A stretch of DNA of 64,000 nucleotides from Motiliproteus sp047633175 (GTDB lineage Bacteria > Pseudomonadota > Gammaproteobacteria > Pseudomonadales > Balneatricaceae). The DNA lies in the NCBI GenBank assembly GCA_047633175.1, contig JBLIEQ010000021.1, positions 7,228-71,227 of the forward strand, in the 5' to 3' direction. How positions within the stretch are numbered: position 1 is the stretch's first letter; every line of letters begins with the position of its first letter. Of this stretch, positions 42,051 through 51,616 are shown in pieces. Made by a program: the position numbers and the translations under genes. Under the pieces are notes generated by a model. It did not search any database. It saw only the letters and a program-made list of their open reading frames with translations, and was not told the origin of the DNA.

Positions 42051-42889
42051 ATTAGTAGCTGCGCATCGGCAAGCCGATACTCCACCACGCTGTCCTGCTC
42101 CCAGGGAAAGGACAGAAAAAAGGACTGCAGCTGCAGATCGCAGCCATCCGTGACACCCGTGGCGTAGAAACGATCACCCAGCACCGGATGACCCAGACTC
42201 AGCAGATGTACGCGGATTTGGTGTTTACGTCCGGTCTCCAACCTGACCTCGATCAGGCTGCAGTCACGTGCGAGATCGACCGCCAGGGTGGTTATGCGAC
42301 TGCGGGCCGCCTTGCCATCGACCGGCGTATCGATCAGCGCATCATCCAGCTGCAGAGCGCCTTTTACGATGGCGCGATAATATTTATCCACCTGTCGTGC
42401 TTCAAACAGCGCCGACAGACGCTGCGCGGTGCGCTTGTTGTGCGCGAGCAGCACCAAGCCGCGGGTAGCCCGGTCCAGACGATGGATGATAAAGGCGGGG
42501 CGCTCGGGTTCCAGCCGGGTTTCGGCCCAGCGATACAGGGTGGTCTGATCGCCATACTTAGAGCCCTGGCAGAGCATGCCGCAGGGTTTGTTCCAGACCG
42601 AATAATCGCCCATATCCGCGACCAGCTGCGGTTCCAGCAGCGGCTGATTCAGGACCTGGGGATCGTAATACAGATGCAGCTCATCACCGCTGTTGAGCAA
42701 CCGGGAGGCGCGTCTGAGCCGCTGGGTCGCGCCCTGCCGGCTGAGCCAGACCGCACCCTTCTGCATCACCGCCTTGAGTTCGGCGCGCGACAGCTCGGGC
42801 GCCTTTGTGGCACAGCATTGTGCCAGCCAGTCGATCGCCTTGCGACCGGGTGCGTCGATGGGGATATGTTGTTCAAATTTTGGGGTCAT
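42047..42889 (-). CDS. RluA-family pseudouridine synthase
   Basis: 280-aa RNA pseudouridine synthase. The catalytic motif IIHRLDRATRGLVLLA contains the nucleophilic Asp (HRLDR), preceded by a divergent S4-like N-terminal region and followed by LETGRKHQIRVHLLSLGHPVLGD, the RluA motif III. Which RNA position is modified is not clear; the branch is neither plain RluC nor RluD. Convergent with the aldehyde dehydrogenase gene, with a REP at the junction supplying the stop codon. Confidence 0.9.
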   Translation of the reverse strand: MTPKFEQHIPIDAPGRKAIDWLAQCCATKAPELSRAELKAVMQKGAVWLSRQGATQRLRRASRLLNSGDELHLYYDPQVLNQPLLEPQLVADMGDYSVWNKPCGMLCQGSKYGDQTTLYRWAETRLEPERPAFIIHRLDRATRGLVLLAHNKRTAQRLSALFEARQVDKYYRAIVKGALQLDDALIDTPVDGKAARSRITTLAVDLARDCSLIEVRLETGRKHQIRVHLLSLGHPVLGDRFYATGVTDGCDLQLQSFFLSFPWEQDSVVEYRLADAQLLM

Positions 42890-43016
42890 AAGAGTTCATC
42901 GCTGTTGGCATAAATACGACCCACAGGGATGTGGGAAGTGCAGCTGTTGCAGAAGCTTTCAACTGCCGATCCACAGGGTGCTGTGTTTCTTTTATGGGTC
43001 GGCGCTCCTGCGCACA

Positions 43017-43040
43017 TAAAAAAACGGGCCGAAGCCCGTT
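43017..43040 (-). terminator. Terminator of pnp
   Basis: On the minus strand AACGGGC-TTCG-GCCCGTT forms a stable tetraloop hairpin followed by TTTTT. It closes the rimP-to-pnp gene block. Confidence 0.88.
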
Positions 43041-43065
43041 TTTAGTTTACGCTACAAAGCCGTGA

Positions 43066-45171
43066 TTACTCATCAACGCCTTCGTCGGCACGCAGGTCTT
43101 TCATGCTGAGCTTGATGCGACCGCGGGGATCGACTTCCAGGACCTTAACCTTAACCATCTGTCCTTCTTTTAAGAAGTCAGTCACCTTCTCGACGCGCTC
43201 TGCAGCGATCTGAGAGATGTGTACCAGGCCATCTTTGCCCGGCAAGATATTGATAAAGGCACCAAAGTCGACGATGCGCTCGACCTTACCTTCGTAGATA
43301 CGACCCACTTCCGCTTCGGCGGTGATCGCCAGTACGGTATCGATCGCAGCCTGGGCTGCGGCCTTGTCGGCGGCGAAGATCTTGATAGTGCCGTCATCTT
43401 CGATATCGATAGAGGCGCCAGTCGCTTCGGTGATGCCACGGATGGTCGCGCCACCCTTGCCGATCACGTCACGGATCTTGTCGGGGTTGATCTTCAACTG
43501 GGTCATGGCCGGGGCGTTGTCGTTCAGCTCCGGACGTGCATAGCCGATCACCTTAGCCATCTCGCGCAGGATATGCTGACGTGCCTGCAGCGCCTGCTCC
43601 AGTGCCTTATCCATGATCTCTTCGGTGATGCCCTGAATCTTGATATCCATCTGCAGTGCAGTGATACCGTTCTCGGAGCCTGCGACCTTAAAGTCCATGT
43701 CGCCCAGATGATCTTCATCACCGAGGATGTCGGTCAGGATAGCGAACTTGTCGCCTTCCTTAACTAGACCCATGGCGATACCGGCCACCGGACGCTTAAC
43801 CGGAACACCGGCATCCATCAGTGCCAAGGAAGCACCACAGACCGATGCCATAGAGCTGGAACCGTTGGATTCGGTGATCTCGGAAACGACACGGATGGTA
43901 TAGGGGAACTCTTCCTGTGAGGGCATCATCGCCTGGATACCACGACGCGCCAGGCGTCCGTGTCCGATCTCACGACGACCCGTACCCATCATGCGGGTAC
44001 ATTCACCCACCGAGTAGCCGGGGAAGTTGTAGTGAAACAGGAAGGGGTCTTTACGCTCGCCTTCCAGGGCATCGATGATCTGCTGATCACGGCTGGTACC
44101 CAGAGTCGCAACAACCAACGCCTGAGTCTCACCACGGGTGAAGAGTGCAGAACCGTGGGACTTGCCCAGCACGCCGACTTCGACTTCGATCGGACGCACG
44201 GTCTTGGTATCACGGCCATCGATACGCGGCTCGCCATTAACAACACGGCTACGAACGATATGTTTCTCGACGGCGGCAAACAGTTGGCCAACGTCGCCGG
44301 CATCAACGCCTGAGGCGTCAGTCGCCAGAGTTGCGATCGCGTTGGCTTTGATCTCACCCAGACGGCCATAACGGGCCATCTTGTCGCTGATCTGGTAAGC
44401 GTCGGTGATGGCTCCACCAAACTCGGTGCTGATCTGCTCTTTAAGCGCGGTATTAACGGCTTCAGGCTTCCAGTCCCACGAAGGCTTGGCGTTTTCAGCC
44501 GCGAATTCTGCGATCGAAGAGACGACAACCTGCATCTCGTCATGGGCATAGAGTACTGCACCCAGCATCTCGTCTTCGGAGAGTTCTTGTGCTTCGGATT
44601 CAACCATCAGCACGGCGTCTTTAGTACCGGCAACGACCATGTCCAGCAGTGAGCTGCTCATAGCTTCGAAGGAGGGGTTAAGGATATAACCGTTCTCAGC
44701 GTCGAAACCGACGCGCGCACAACCGATAGGACCGCTGAACGGCAGGCCGGAGATCGCCAGTGCCGCAGAGGTACCGATCATGGCGGCAACATCAGGACAG
44801 TTTTTCTTGTCTGCAGAGACGACGGTACAGACAACCTGTACTTCGTTCATAAATCCCTTAGGGAACAGCGGACGGATAGGACGGTCGATCAGGCGCGAGG
44901 TCAGAGTCTCAAACTCGCTGGGGCGTGCTTCACGCTTGAAGAAGCCACCGGGTATCTTACCGACCGAGTAGGTCTTCTGCTGGTAATGAACCGACAGGGG
45001 AAAGAAAGCCTGATCGGCACGGGCTTTCTTGTTGCCCACGACAGTACAGAGGACCTGATTCTCGCCCATGGTAATTAATACGGCGCCTGATGCCTGACGA
45101 GCAACGCGGCCGGTTTCCAGGGTGACCTGCTGGTCGCCATACTGGAAAGTCTTAGTCTTCGGATTCAACAC
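43066..45171 (-). CDS. pnp: Polyribonucleotide nucleotidyltransferase
   Basis: 701-aa PNPase, the phosphorolytic 3'-5' exoribonuclease of the degradosome. Two RNase PH domains (first with IPGGFFKREARPSE, second with FTRGETQALV and MGTGRREIGHG), a KH domain (KIRDVIGKGGATIR) and a C-terminal S1 domain (YEGKVERIVDFGAFINILPGKDGLVHIS) are present in order at the normal length. Transcribed after rpsO; its leader carries a long stem-loop. Confidence 0.97.
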   Translation of the reverse strand: MLNPKTKTFQYGDQQVTLETGRVARQASGAVLITMGENQVLCTVVGNKKARADQAFFPLSVHYQQKTYSVGKIPGGFFKREARPSEFETLTSRLIDRPIRPLFPKGFMNEVQVVCTVVSADKKNCPDVAAMIGTSAALAISGLPFSGPIGCARVGFDAENGYILNPSFEAMSSSLLDMVVAGTKDAVLMVESEAQELSEDEMLGAVLYAHDEMQVVVSSIAEFAAENAKPSWDWKPEAVNTALKEQISTEFGGAITDAYQISDKMARYGRLGEIKANAIATLATDASGVDAGDVGQLFAAVEKHIVRSRVVNGEPRIDGRDTKTVRPIEVEVGVLGKSHGSALFTRGETQALVVATLGTSRDQQIIDALEGERKDPFLFHYNFPGYSVGECTRMMGTGRREIGHGRLARRGIQAMMPSQEEFPYTIRVVSEITESNGSSSMASVCGASLALMDAGVPVKRPVAGIAMGLVKEGDKFAILTDILGDEDHLGDMDFKVAGSENGITALQMDIKIQGITEEIMDKALEQALQARQHILREMAKVIGYARPELNDNAPAMTQLKINPDKIRDVIGKGGATIRGITEATGASIDIEDDGTIKIFAADKAAAQAAIDTVLAITAEAEVGRIYEGKVERIVDFGAFINILPGKDGLVHISQIAAERVEKVTDFLKEGQMVKVKVLEVDPRGRIKLSMKDLRADEGVDE

Positions 45172-45258
45172 GATGAATTCCTCATTTAATTAACATGCTT
45201 ACAGTACTCACGACCCCATGGCCGACACTCTGTCCCGGGCTTTCGCCCCGCCTGCAAA

Positions 45259-45328
45259 CCGTACTCGAATAACAGCTGTCAGCCTCAGCGTTGAGGCGGC
45301 AAGATCGACAGTAATTATGAGAGTACGG
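45259..45328 (-). promoter_or_regulatory. pnp leader stem-loop, candidate RNase III/PNPase autoregulation site
   Basis: CCGTACTC pairs with GAGTACGG, CTGTC with GACAG, and GCCTCA-GCG-TTGAGGC closes the tip. The structure lies about 90-160 bases before the pnp start, as in E. coli, where RNase III cleaves a leader hairpin and PNPase then degrades its own mRNA. Function here is inferred from position and shape. Confidence 0.6.
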
Positions 45329-45397
45329 GCTGATAAACAGACTGCTGAGTACATCTACGACTGCTTCTATTGGCAGTATTCCAACACAACAACGACT

Positions 45398-45563
45398 TAG
45401 CAGCCTGTCGGACTTAACACTGATCTACTGCGGAAAAGCCGACTTTGGTTATTTTTCGAACTCTTTATCGTTGAATAGAACCACTATTCGCCTCAAAAGA
45501 GTTCAAAAACTACCTCAAATCGGTCTTTCCCTCGCTACGACCGGTCAAGCCCGACAGGCTGCG
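45398..45563. repeat. ~165-bp near-palindromic element in the rpsO-pnp gap
   Basis: Ends GCAGCCTGTCGG and CCGACAGGCTGC are inverted. The whole interior also folds back: CGAACTCTTT with AAAGAGTTC and GAATAG-AACCA-CTATTC at the tip. Left and right arms remain alignable over about 70 bases. It looks like a MITE-type insertion or a structured RNA. It contains no gene. Confidence 0.7.
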
Positions 45564-45587
45564 AGATCGAGTCTCTTAAACCAATAA

Positions 45588-45614
45588 AGGCCCTGACCAG
45601 GGGTCAGGGCCTTG
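45588..45614 (-). terminator. rpsO terminator
   Basis: AAGGCCCTGACC and GGTCAGGGCCTT form a 12-bp perfect stem with a three-base loop, followed on the minus strand by TTTATT. The weak T-run would allow partial read-through into pnp. Confidence 0.8.
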
Positions 45615-45672
45615 GAGGCATTGTCTATCTCTTAAAATAAAGAGTGAGTCAGCCCCCTATGCGGAACTGTGC

Positions 45673-45939
45673 TTAGCGGCGCAGACCCAGACGACCGATC
45701 AGAGTCGTGTAACGATCAACGCTCTTACCTTTGAGGTAGTCCAGCAACTTACGACGCTGGTTTACCATGCGGATCAGACCACGACGTGAATGGTGATCCT
45801 TCTTGTTGGCCTTGAAGTGAGACTGCAGACCCAGGATGTTTGCGGTCAGCAGGGCAACCTGAACTTCAGGAGAACCGGTATCGCCTTCTTTGATCTGGTA
45901 ATCAGCAAGGATGGCGGCTTTTTCTTCAGTTAACAGCAT
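45673..45939 (-). CDS. rpsO: 30S ribosomal protein S15
   Basis: 88-aa S15, binding the 16S rRNA central domain. The sequence is canonical (KEGDTGSPEVQVALLT, LQSHFKANKKDHHSRRGL, RRKLLDYLK) and full length. It is followed by a terminator and then pnp. Confidence 0.98.
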   Translation of the reverse strand: MLLTEEKAAILADYQIKEGDTGSPEVQVALLTANILGLQSHFKANKKDHHSRRGLIRMVNQRRKLLDYLKGKSVDRYTTLIGRLGLRR

Positions 45940-46049
45940 GATATAGCTCCATTTCTACTTTGCACACGCGCTGCTTGAGCGACGCGCGGTATTCAACAAA
46001 CGTACGTACCGTGCAGAGTTACAGTACGACGCGACTTAGACGACCCAGG

Positions 46050-47018
46050 CTAATCCTGAGCCGTCTGTATCAGACGCAGGGGCTTTAAGACCCCCAGTTC
46101 TGAAATCTGTCCCAGACCGAGAAACCGTTGCGGGTCTCCGTCCTGGGTAAAAATAAGGACCTGCTCCAGCGCTGGCTGATCACAGCTGATCTGCTGGCCA
46201 TGGCCAATTTTTCGCTGCTGTTCGGCATCGATCTCTATGCGCGGCAGATGCTCGACCGCGGTCCAGGTCGGCAATAATAACGCATCGAGTGCCTTCAGGT
46301 CGCACTGTTTTGCGGCTTCGGTGACCTTTTCATCGGCAGCCACTCCGGCAACCGCCTCGATCTGCGCAAGGGTCTGCATCATCGGGGCTTTATAGGGACC
46401 GGCATCTAGCCGCCGCAGCACCTTTACATGGGCGCCACAGCCAAGCATCAATCCGAGATCTTCGACGATTGAGCGGATATAGGTGCCTTTGGAGCAGTGC
46501 ACCTCGAGATCGATCTCATCACCCCGAAACGCCAGTAAACTGATGGCGTAGATGGTAACTCGGCGGCTTTTGACCTCGACCTTGATACCCTGACGCGCCA
46601 ACTTATACAGCGGCTGGCCATTGTGCTTGAGCGCCGAGAACATCGACGGCACCTGCTCGATCTCGCCACTGAAATGCGCGACCAGCAGCGCCTCGATCTG
46701 GGCGCTGCTGTACTCACCGACTGGCAACGTCTCGATCACCTGACCGTCGGCATCACTGGAATCGGTACGGACTCCGAGTTTGGCCGTGGTCAGATAGCGC
46801 TTATCCGCCTCAAGCAGAAATTGAGAAAATTTGGTGGCCTCACCCAGGCAGATCGGCAGCATACCGGTTGCTAAAGGGTCCAGCGATCCGGTATGGCCGG
46901 CCTTGGCGGCACCATAGATAAACTTGAGCCGCTGCAGCACGTAATTGGAGGTGACGCCTGCTGGTTTATCCAGCAGCACCAACCCATCAACGGCGCGCCC
47001 TTTACGCTGTCGAGCCAA
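46050..47018 (-). CDS. truB: tRNA pseudouridine-55 synthase
   Basis: 322-aa TruB, which makes pseudouridine 55 in the tRNA T-loop. GHTGSLDPLATGMLPICLG contains the catalytic Asp; DGLVLLDKPAGVTSN opens the domain, and KGTYIRSI-EDLG is the third motif. A C-terminal PUA-like domain (about 245-315) is present. It begins five bases after the rbfA stop, so the two are co-transcribed. Confidence 0.96.
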   Translation of the reverse strand: MARQRKGRAVDGLVLLDKPAGVTSNYVLQRLKFIYGAAKAGHTGSLDPLATGMLPICLGEATKFSQFLLEADKRYLTTAKLGVRTDSSDADGQVIETLPVGEYSSAQIEALLVAHFSGEIEQVPSMFSALKHNGQPLYKLARQGIKVEVKSRRVTIYAISLLAFRGDEIDLEVHCSKGTYIRSIVEDLGLMLGCGAHVKVLRRLDAGPYKAPMMQTLAQIEAVAGVAADEKVTEAAKQCDLKALDALLLPTWTAVEHLPRIEIDAEQQRKIGHGQQISCDQPALEQVLIFTQDGDPQRFLGLGQISELGVLKPLRLIQTAQD

Positions 47019-47023
47019 GCCTG

Positions 47024-47545
47024 TCAGACCTCGCCATCGCGAGGCTTGGCAGCATCAGCATCAGCATCAGCATCAGTGCTATCAACAGCCGCATCGGTAG
47101 CAGCGTCATCGACAGCAGAGTCATCGACAGCAGAGTCATCGACAGCCGCATCATCGTCACCGCGCTCACTCTGACGCACAGTATCCTGAGACACCGCCTG
47201 TTCGATTAACGAGGCCATATAGTTGCCGCGCACCACCGAACTGTCGTAATGAAAGCGCAGTTGCGGTACCGCACGAAACTTGATCAGCTGCGCAATGCGT
47301 CCACGTAAAAAGCCTGCGGCGCGGTTAAGAATCTTAACCGACATCTCGGCCTGCGCCTGAACCTCTTCGTAACTCCCCATCACCGTGATATAGACATCGG
47401 CATAAGAGAGGTCCTTGGAGACCTTGGCATCATTCACGGTCACTAGCCCTACACGCGGGTCTTTGACCTCTTTCTGGATCAGCTGCGCCAGCTCTCGCTG
47501 GAGCTGCTCGGCGATCCGCTGGGCTCGACTAAATTCTCTGGGCAT
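47024..47545 (-). CDS. rbfA: Ribosome-binding factor A with acidic repeat tail
   Basis: 173-aa protein: residues 1-125 are a normal KH-like RbfA that helps mature the 16S 5' end (REFSRAQRIAEQLQRELAQLI, VNDAKVSKDLSYADVYITV, PQLRFHYD). About 40 further residues form a low-complexity Asp/Ala/Val/Ser tail (DDSAVDDSAVDD, then TDADADADA). At DNA level it is made of 15-base and 6-base tandem repeats (47044-47152), so its length probably varies between strains. Confidence 0.95.
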   Translation of the reverse strand: MPREFSRAQRIAEQLQRELAQLIQKEVKDPRVGLVTVNDAKVSKDLSYADVYITVMGSYEEVQAQAEMSVKILNRAAGFLRGRIAQLIKFRAVPQLRFHYDSSVVRGNYMASLIEQAVSQDTVRQSERGDDDAAVDDSAVDDSAVDDAATDAAVDSTDADADADAAKPRDGEV

Positions 47546-47587
47546 CTAGGTCTCCGCTATCGCGTTAAGGAAAAACGAGCGCGCATC

Positions 47588-50071
47588 TTAAAGATGACGC
47601 GCTATTTCGGTAACTTCGAAGACTTCGATCTGATCACCGACCTTAACGTCGTAGTTCTTCACCCCGATACCGCATTCGACGCCGTTACGTACCTCAGGAA
47701 CGTTATCCTTGAAGCGACGCAGCGAATCCAAATCACCTTCGTGAACGACCACGTTGTTACGCAGTACCCGAATCTTCTTGCTACGGTAAACCGTGCCCTC
47801 AACCACCATACAACCGGCGACCTGGCCGAACTTGGGTGAACGGAACACTTCACGCACGTTGGCGATACCGAGAATCTCTTCCCGAAGTTCCGGTGCTAGC
47901 ATGCCCGACAGCGCCTGCTTAACATCATCGACAATATCGTAAATGATGCTGTAGTAGCGCAGATCGACGCCTTCCTTCTCAACCAATGCCCTGGCGGCAA
48001 CATCCGCACGCACATTAAAGCCGAAGATCACGGCGCTGGATGCGATGGCCAGGTTGACATCGCTCTCGGCAACACCACCTACACCACTGGAGACCACATG
48101 AACCTTAACTTCATCGGTACCCAGGTCCATCAACGAACTGGTCAGGGCTTCCAGAGAACCCCTGACATCGGTCTTAAGCACGATATTAAGGGTAGCGACC
48201 TTATTAGCGCCCATGTTCTCGAACAGGTTTTCCAGCTTGGCAGCCTGCTGTCGAGCCAACTTAATCTCTTTGAACTTACCCTGACGGAAATTAGCGACTT
48301 CACGCGCTTTTTTCTCGTCCGCGACGACGGCGAACTCGTCACCCGCATCGGGGGTACCATCGAGACCGAGGATCTCAACAGGGATAGAAGGACCTGCAAA
48401 CTTGATCGGCTTGCCTGCCTCGTTAAGCATAGCCCTGACCCGACCGTAGGTCTGGCCAGCCAGCACGATATCACCCGGACGCAGGGTGCCGTTCTGAACC
48501 AGCAGCGTGGAGACTGCTCCACGGCCCTTATCCAGACGGGATTCGACCACTACACCTCTGGCAGGCGCATCCGGTACGGACTTAAGTTCCAGCATCTCTG
48601 ACTGCAGCAGTACCGCATCTAGGAGGGCATCAATGCCCTCACCCGACTTGGCAGAGACAGGGACGAAAGGAACATCACCGCCCCACTCTTCAGGAATAAC
48701 GTCCTTGGCGGCCAACTCGTTCTTGACCCGATCCAGATCTATACCTTCTTTATCGACCTTGTTGATGGCCACGACGATAGGCACACCCGCAGCACGTGCG
48801 TGCTGGATGGCTTCGATCGTCTGCGGCATCACGCCGTCATCGCCGGCGACAACCAGGATGACGATATCGGTCGCCTGGGCACCACGGGCACGCATCGCGG
48901 TAAACGCGGCGTGACCGGGAGTATCCAGGAAACTGATCATGCCATGACCGGTTTCAACGTGGTAAGCACCTATATGCTGGGTGATACCGCCGGATTCGCC
49001 CGCGGTTACCCGGGTCTTACGGATGTGATCCAGCAATGAGGTCTTACCGTGGTCAACATGACCCATGACGGTGACGACGGGTGCACGAGGCTCTTCGGCA
49101 CCTTCATAATCGATATCTTCGAGAATCCGGTCTTCGATGCTGGACTCGTCGGCGACATGGCCCTTATGGCCCATCTCTTCGACAATCAGCAGCGCAGTAT
49201 CCTGATCCAGGATCTGATTAATCGTTGCCGGCGCACCCATCTTGAACATCACTTTGATGATGCCGGCGGCCTTGATCGACATCAGTCTGGCAAGATCTGC
49301 CACGCTGATCGCCTCAGGTACCGGCACATCACGGACTACCGCTGCGGTCGGCCTTTCAAAGCTCTGCTGCAACTGCGAGGGTGCTTTCAATTTCTGGCGC
49401 TTAGGCGCCTTCAGGCGACCCTCTTTATAGGTAGGATCGAAGCCCTGGCCCCGCTTAACACCGGTACCACGACGTGCAGGCCGGGCGTTATCGGGTGCAT
49501 CTTTACGCTTAGGTGCATCCTTCTTCGCCGCAGGTGCCTCTTTCTTGGTCGGCAGGGACTTGGCCTTGGCCTTGCTGTCCTGCTCGGAGTTTAACTGAGC
49601 TTCTTTAGCGGCCTGAGCGATCTTGTCCTCGGCCTGCTTCTTATCCGCTTCAGCCTGCAACCGAGTCGTTTCGGCGGCCTGCTTTGCTGCTGCCACTTCC
49701 GCTTCAGCGCGCTGACGTGCATCCTCTTCCGCCTTAGTCGCAGCATCTTCTTCCTGCTGCTCATCCGGGGTCAGGTCTTCACGCTTAACATAGGTACGCT
49801 TCTTGCGGACCTCGACGTTGACGGTTTTTCTGCCACCCACTTTTAGGGTGCTGTTGGTTTTACGGCTCAGGGTAATACGACGCGGTTGAGCGTCATCCTT
49901 TTCGTCGCCGTGGCTTCGCTTGAGATGCCCAAGCAGGGCCTGCTTCTCGTCTTCGGTGACAGCGTCACCTTCGGCGCTATGCCCTAAACCTGCAGCTTTC
50001 ATTTGCTGTAACAGACGTTCAACGGGAACGTCCACCACGTCGGCAAGCTGTTTTACGTTCAGTTCTGCCAT
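47588..50071 (-). CDS. infB: Translation initiation factor IF-2
   Basis: 827-aa GTPase that places initiator tRNA on the ribosome. An IF2_N helix bundle at the start (VKQLADVV-VPVERLLQQM), a charged Ala/Glu/Lys linker (about 90-215), a second N domain, the GTPase with G1 GHVDHGKT, DTPGHAAF and NKVD, and beta-barrel domains with the C-terminal fMet-tRNA-binding part are all recognisable. Position between nusA and rbfA is standard. Confidence 0.97.
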   Translation of the reverse strand: MAELNVKQLADVVDVPVERLLQQMKAAGLGHSAEGDAVTEDEKQALLGHLKRSHGDEKDDAQPRRITLSRKTNSTLKVGGRKTVNVEVRKKRTYVKREDLTPDEQQEEDAATKAEEDARQRAEAEVAAAKQAAETTRLQAEADKKQAEDKIAQAAKEAQLNSEQDSKAKAKSLPTKKEAPAAKKDAPKRKDAPDNARPARRGTGVKRGQGFDPTYKEGRLKAPKRQKLKAPSQLQQSFERPTAAVVRDVPVPEAISVADLARLMSIKAAGIIKVMFKMGAPATINQILDQDTALLIVEEMGHKGHVADESSIEDRILEDIDYEGAEEPRAPVVTVMGHVDHGKTSLLDHIRKTRVTAGESGGITQHIGAYHVETGHGMISFLDTPGHAAFTAMRARGAQATDIVILVVAGDDGVMPQTIEAIQHARAAGVPIVVAINKVDKEGIDLDRVKNELAAKDVIPEEWGGDVPFVPVSAKSGEGIDALLDAVLLQSEMLELKSVPDAPARGVVVESRLDKGRGAVSTLLVQNGTLRPGDIVLAGQTYGRVRAMLNEAGKPIKFAGPSIPVEILGLDGTPDAGDEFAVVADEKKAREVANFRQGKFKEIKLARQQAAKLENLFENMGANKVATLNIVLKTDVRGSLEALTSSLMDLGTDEVKVHVVSSGVGGVAESDVNLAIASSAVIFGFNVRADVAARALVEKEGVDLRYYSIIYDIVDDVKQALSGMLAPELREEILGIANVREVFRSPKFGQVAGCMVVEGTVYRSKKIRVLRNNVVVHEGDLDSLRRFKDNVPEVRNGVECGIGVKNYDVKVGDQIEVFEVTEIARHL

Positions 50072-50095
50072 TGATTTGGTGCTCCGGTTGAATCG

Positions 50096-51589
50096 TTACT
50101 CTTGAGTTTCAGCAAACCAGGGGGCGCGCGCAGTCATAATCAACTCGCCGGCCTTTGCCTCAACCATACCTTCAATATCGATCAGATCATCGATCGACTG
50201 CTCTGCCAGATCTTCCATGGTGATAATGCCTTTACTGGCAAGAACAAACGCCAGGTGACGGTCCATTCCTTCCATGGTAAGCAGGTCTTCGGCAGGCTCT
50301 GCTTCTTCAAGCTTTTCTTCTGATGCGATTGCGATATTCAGCAAGGCATCCTTAGCCCGGGTGCGAAGCTCGTTAACGATCTCCTCATCCAGACCCTCAA
50401 TCTCAAGCATCTCCTCCAGCGGGACATAGGCCACCTCTTCAAGCGAGGCGAAACCTTCCTGTACCAGCATCTGCGCGAACTCTTCGTCGATATCCAGGTG
50501 TTCGGAGAAGATCTCGGTGATACCACTGGACTCCTCCTCCTGCTTGGCGACCGCTTGCTCTGCAGACATGACATTCAGCGTCCAACCGGTCAACAGACTG
50601 GCCAGACGTACGTTTTGACCACCACGACCGATCGCCATGGCAAGGTTTTCCTGAGCAACGGCAACGTCCATCGAATGGGCATCTTCGTCGACCACGATCG
50701 AGGCCACTTCGGCCGGCGCCATCGCATTAATAACCAACTGCGCGGGATTATCATCCCAGAGGATAATGTCGACGCGCTCACCATCGAGCTCGCCAGACAC
50801 AGCCTGAACCCTGGAACCACGCATGCCCACACAGGCACCGATCGGATCGATGCGACCGTCGTTGGTCTTGACCGCAATCTTGGCGCGCGATCCAGGATCA
50901 CGCGCACTGCCGCGAATCTCGATAACCTGTTCGGAAACCTCGGGCACTTCGATCTTAAACAGTTCGATCAGCATCTCAGGGCAGGTCCGACTCAGGAACA
51001 GCTGCGGTCCGCGGGCTTCACTGCGCACATCCTGAAGGATGGCGCGCATCCGGTCACCCATGCGGAAGGTCTCACGACCGATCAACTGATCACGGTTCAA
51101 CAACGCCTCGGCGTTGTTACCCAGATCAACGATCACGCTGTCGCGAGTCACCTTCTTAACCGTGCCGCTCACCAGCTCTCCGACACGCTTGAGGTATTCG
51201 TCAACAATCTTCGCACGCTCAGCTTCACGAACTTTCTGGACGATAACCTGCTTGGCGGTCTGAGCTGCGATCCGTCCGAAGACGATGGATTCGACCTGCT
51301 CCTCATGGACATCTCCGGCGACTAAGGCAGGATCCTTCTCATGGGCTTCTTCAAGCGTCAACTCAGTACCCAGCAGAGCCATATGATCATCAGCAACGAC
51401 CTGCCAGGTACGGAACGTCTCGTAACCACCCGTAGTCCGATCAATAACGACCCGAATATCTGCATCTTCGTCGTAGCGTTTTTTGGTTGCGGTTGCCAGC
51501 GCTAACTCTATCGCTTCGAAAATGACGCCTTTAGGCACATCTTTTTCGTTGGATACCGCTTCAACAACCAGAAGAATCTCTTTATTCAT
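50096..51589 (-). CDS. nusA: Transcription termination/antitermination factor NusA
   Basis: 497-aa RNA polymerase-associated factor. N-terminal domain (MNKEILLVVEAVSNEKDVP), S1 domain, two KH domains (RDPGSRAKIAV, GACVGMRGSRVQAV) and two C-terminal acidic AR repeats (DLLTMEGMD, DLIDIEGM), as in gammaproteobacteria. Second gene of the rimP operon, 27 bases after rimP. Confidence 0.97.
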   Translation of the reverse strand: MNKEILLVVEAVSNEKDVPKGVIFEAIELALATATKKRYDEDADIRVVIDRTTGGYETFRTWQVVADDHMALLGTELTLEEAHEKDPALVAGDVHEEQVESIVFGRIAAQTAKQVIVQKVREAERAKIVDEYLKRVGELVSGTVKKVTRDSVIVDLGNNAEALLNRDQLIGRETFRMGDRMRAILQDVRSEARGPQLFLSRTCPEMLIELFKIEVPEVSEQVIEIRGSARDPGSRAKIAVKTNDGRIDPIGACVGMRGSRVQAVSGELDGERVDIILWDDNPAQLVINAMAPAEVASIVVDEDAHSMDVAVAQENLAMAIGRGGQNVRLASLLTGWTLNVMSAEQAVAKQEEESSGITEIFSEHLDIDEEFAQMLVQEGFASLEEVAYVPLEEMLEIEGLDEEIVNELRTRAKDALLNIAIASEEKLEEAEPAEDLLTMEGMDRHLAFVLASKGIITMEDLAEQSIDDLIDIEGMVEAKAGELIMTARAPWFAETQE

Positions 51590-51616
51590 TCCACCGCCTC
51601 ACTTAACGCCGGTTAT

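Noticed and set aside
45218..45400. 60-aa ORF in the rpsO-pnp gap
   Set aside because: Coincides with the pnp leader stem-loop; better explained as structured leader.
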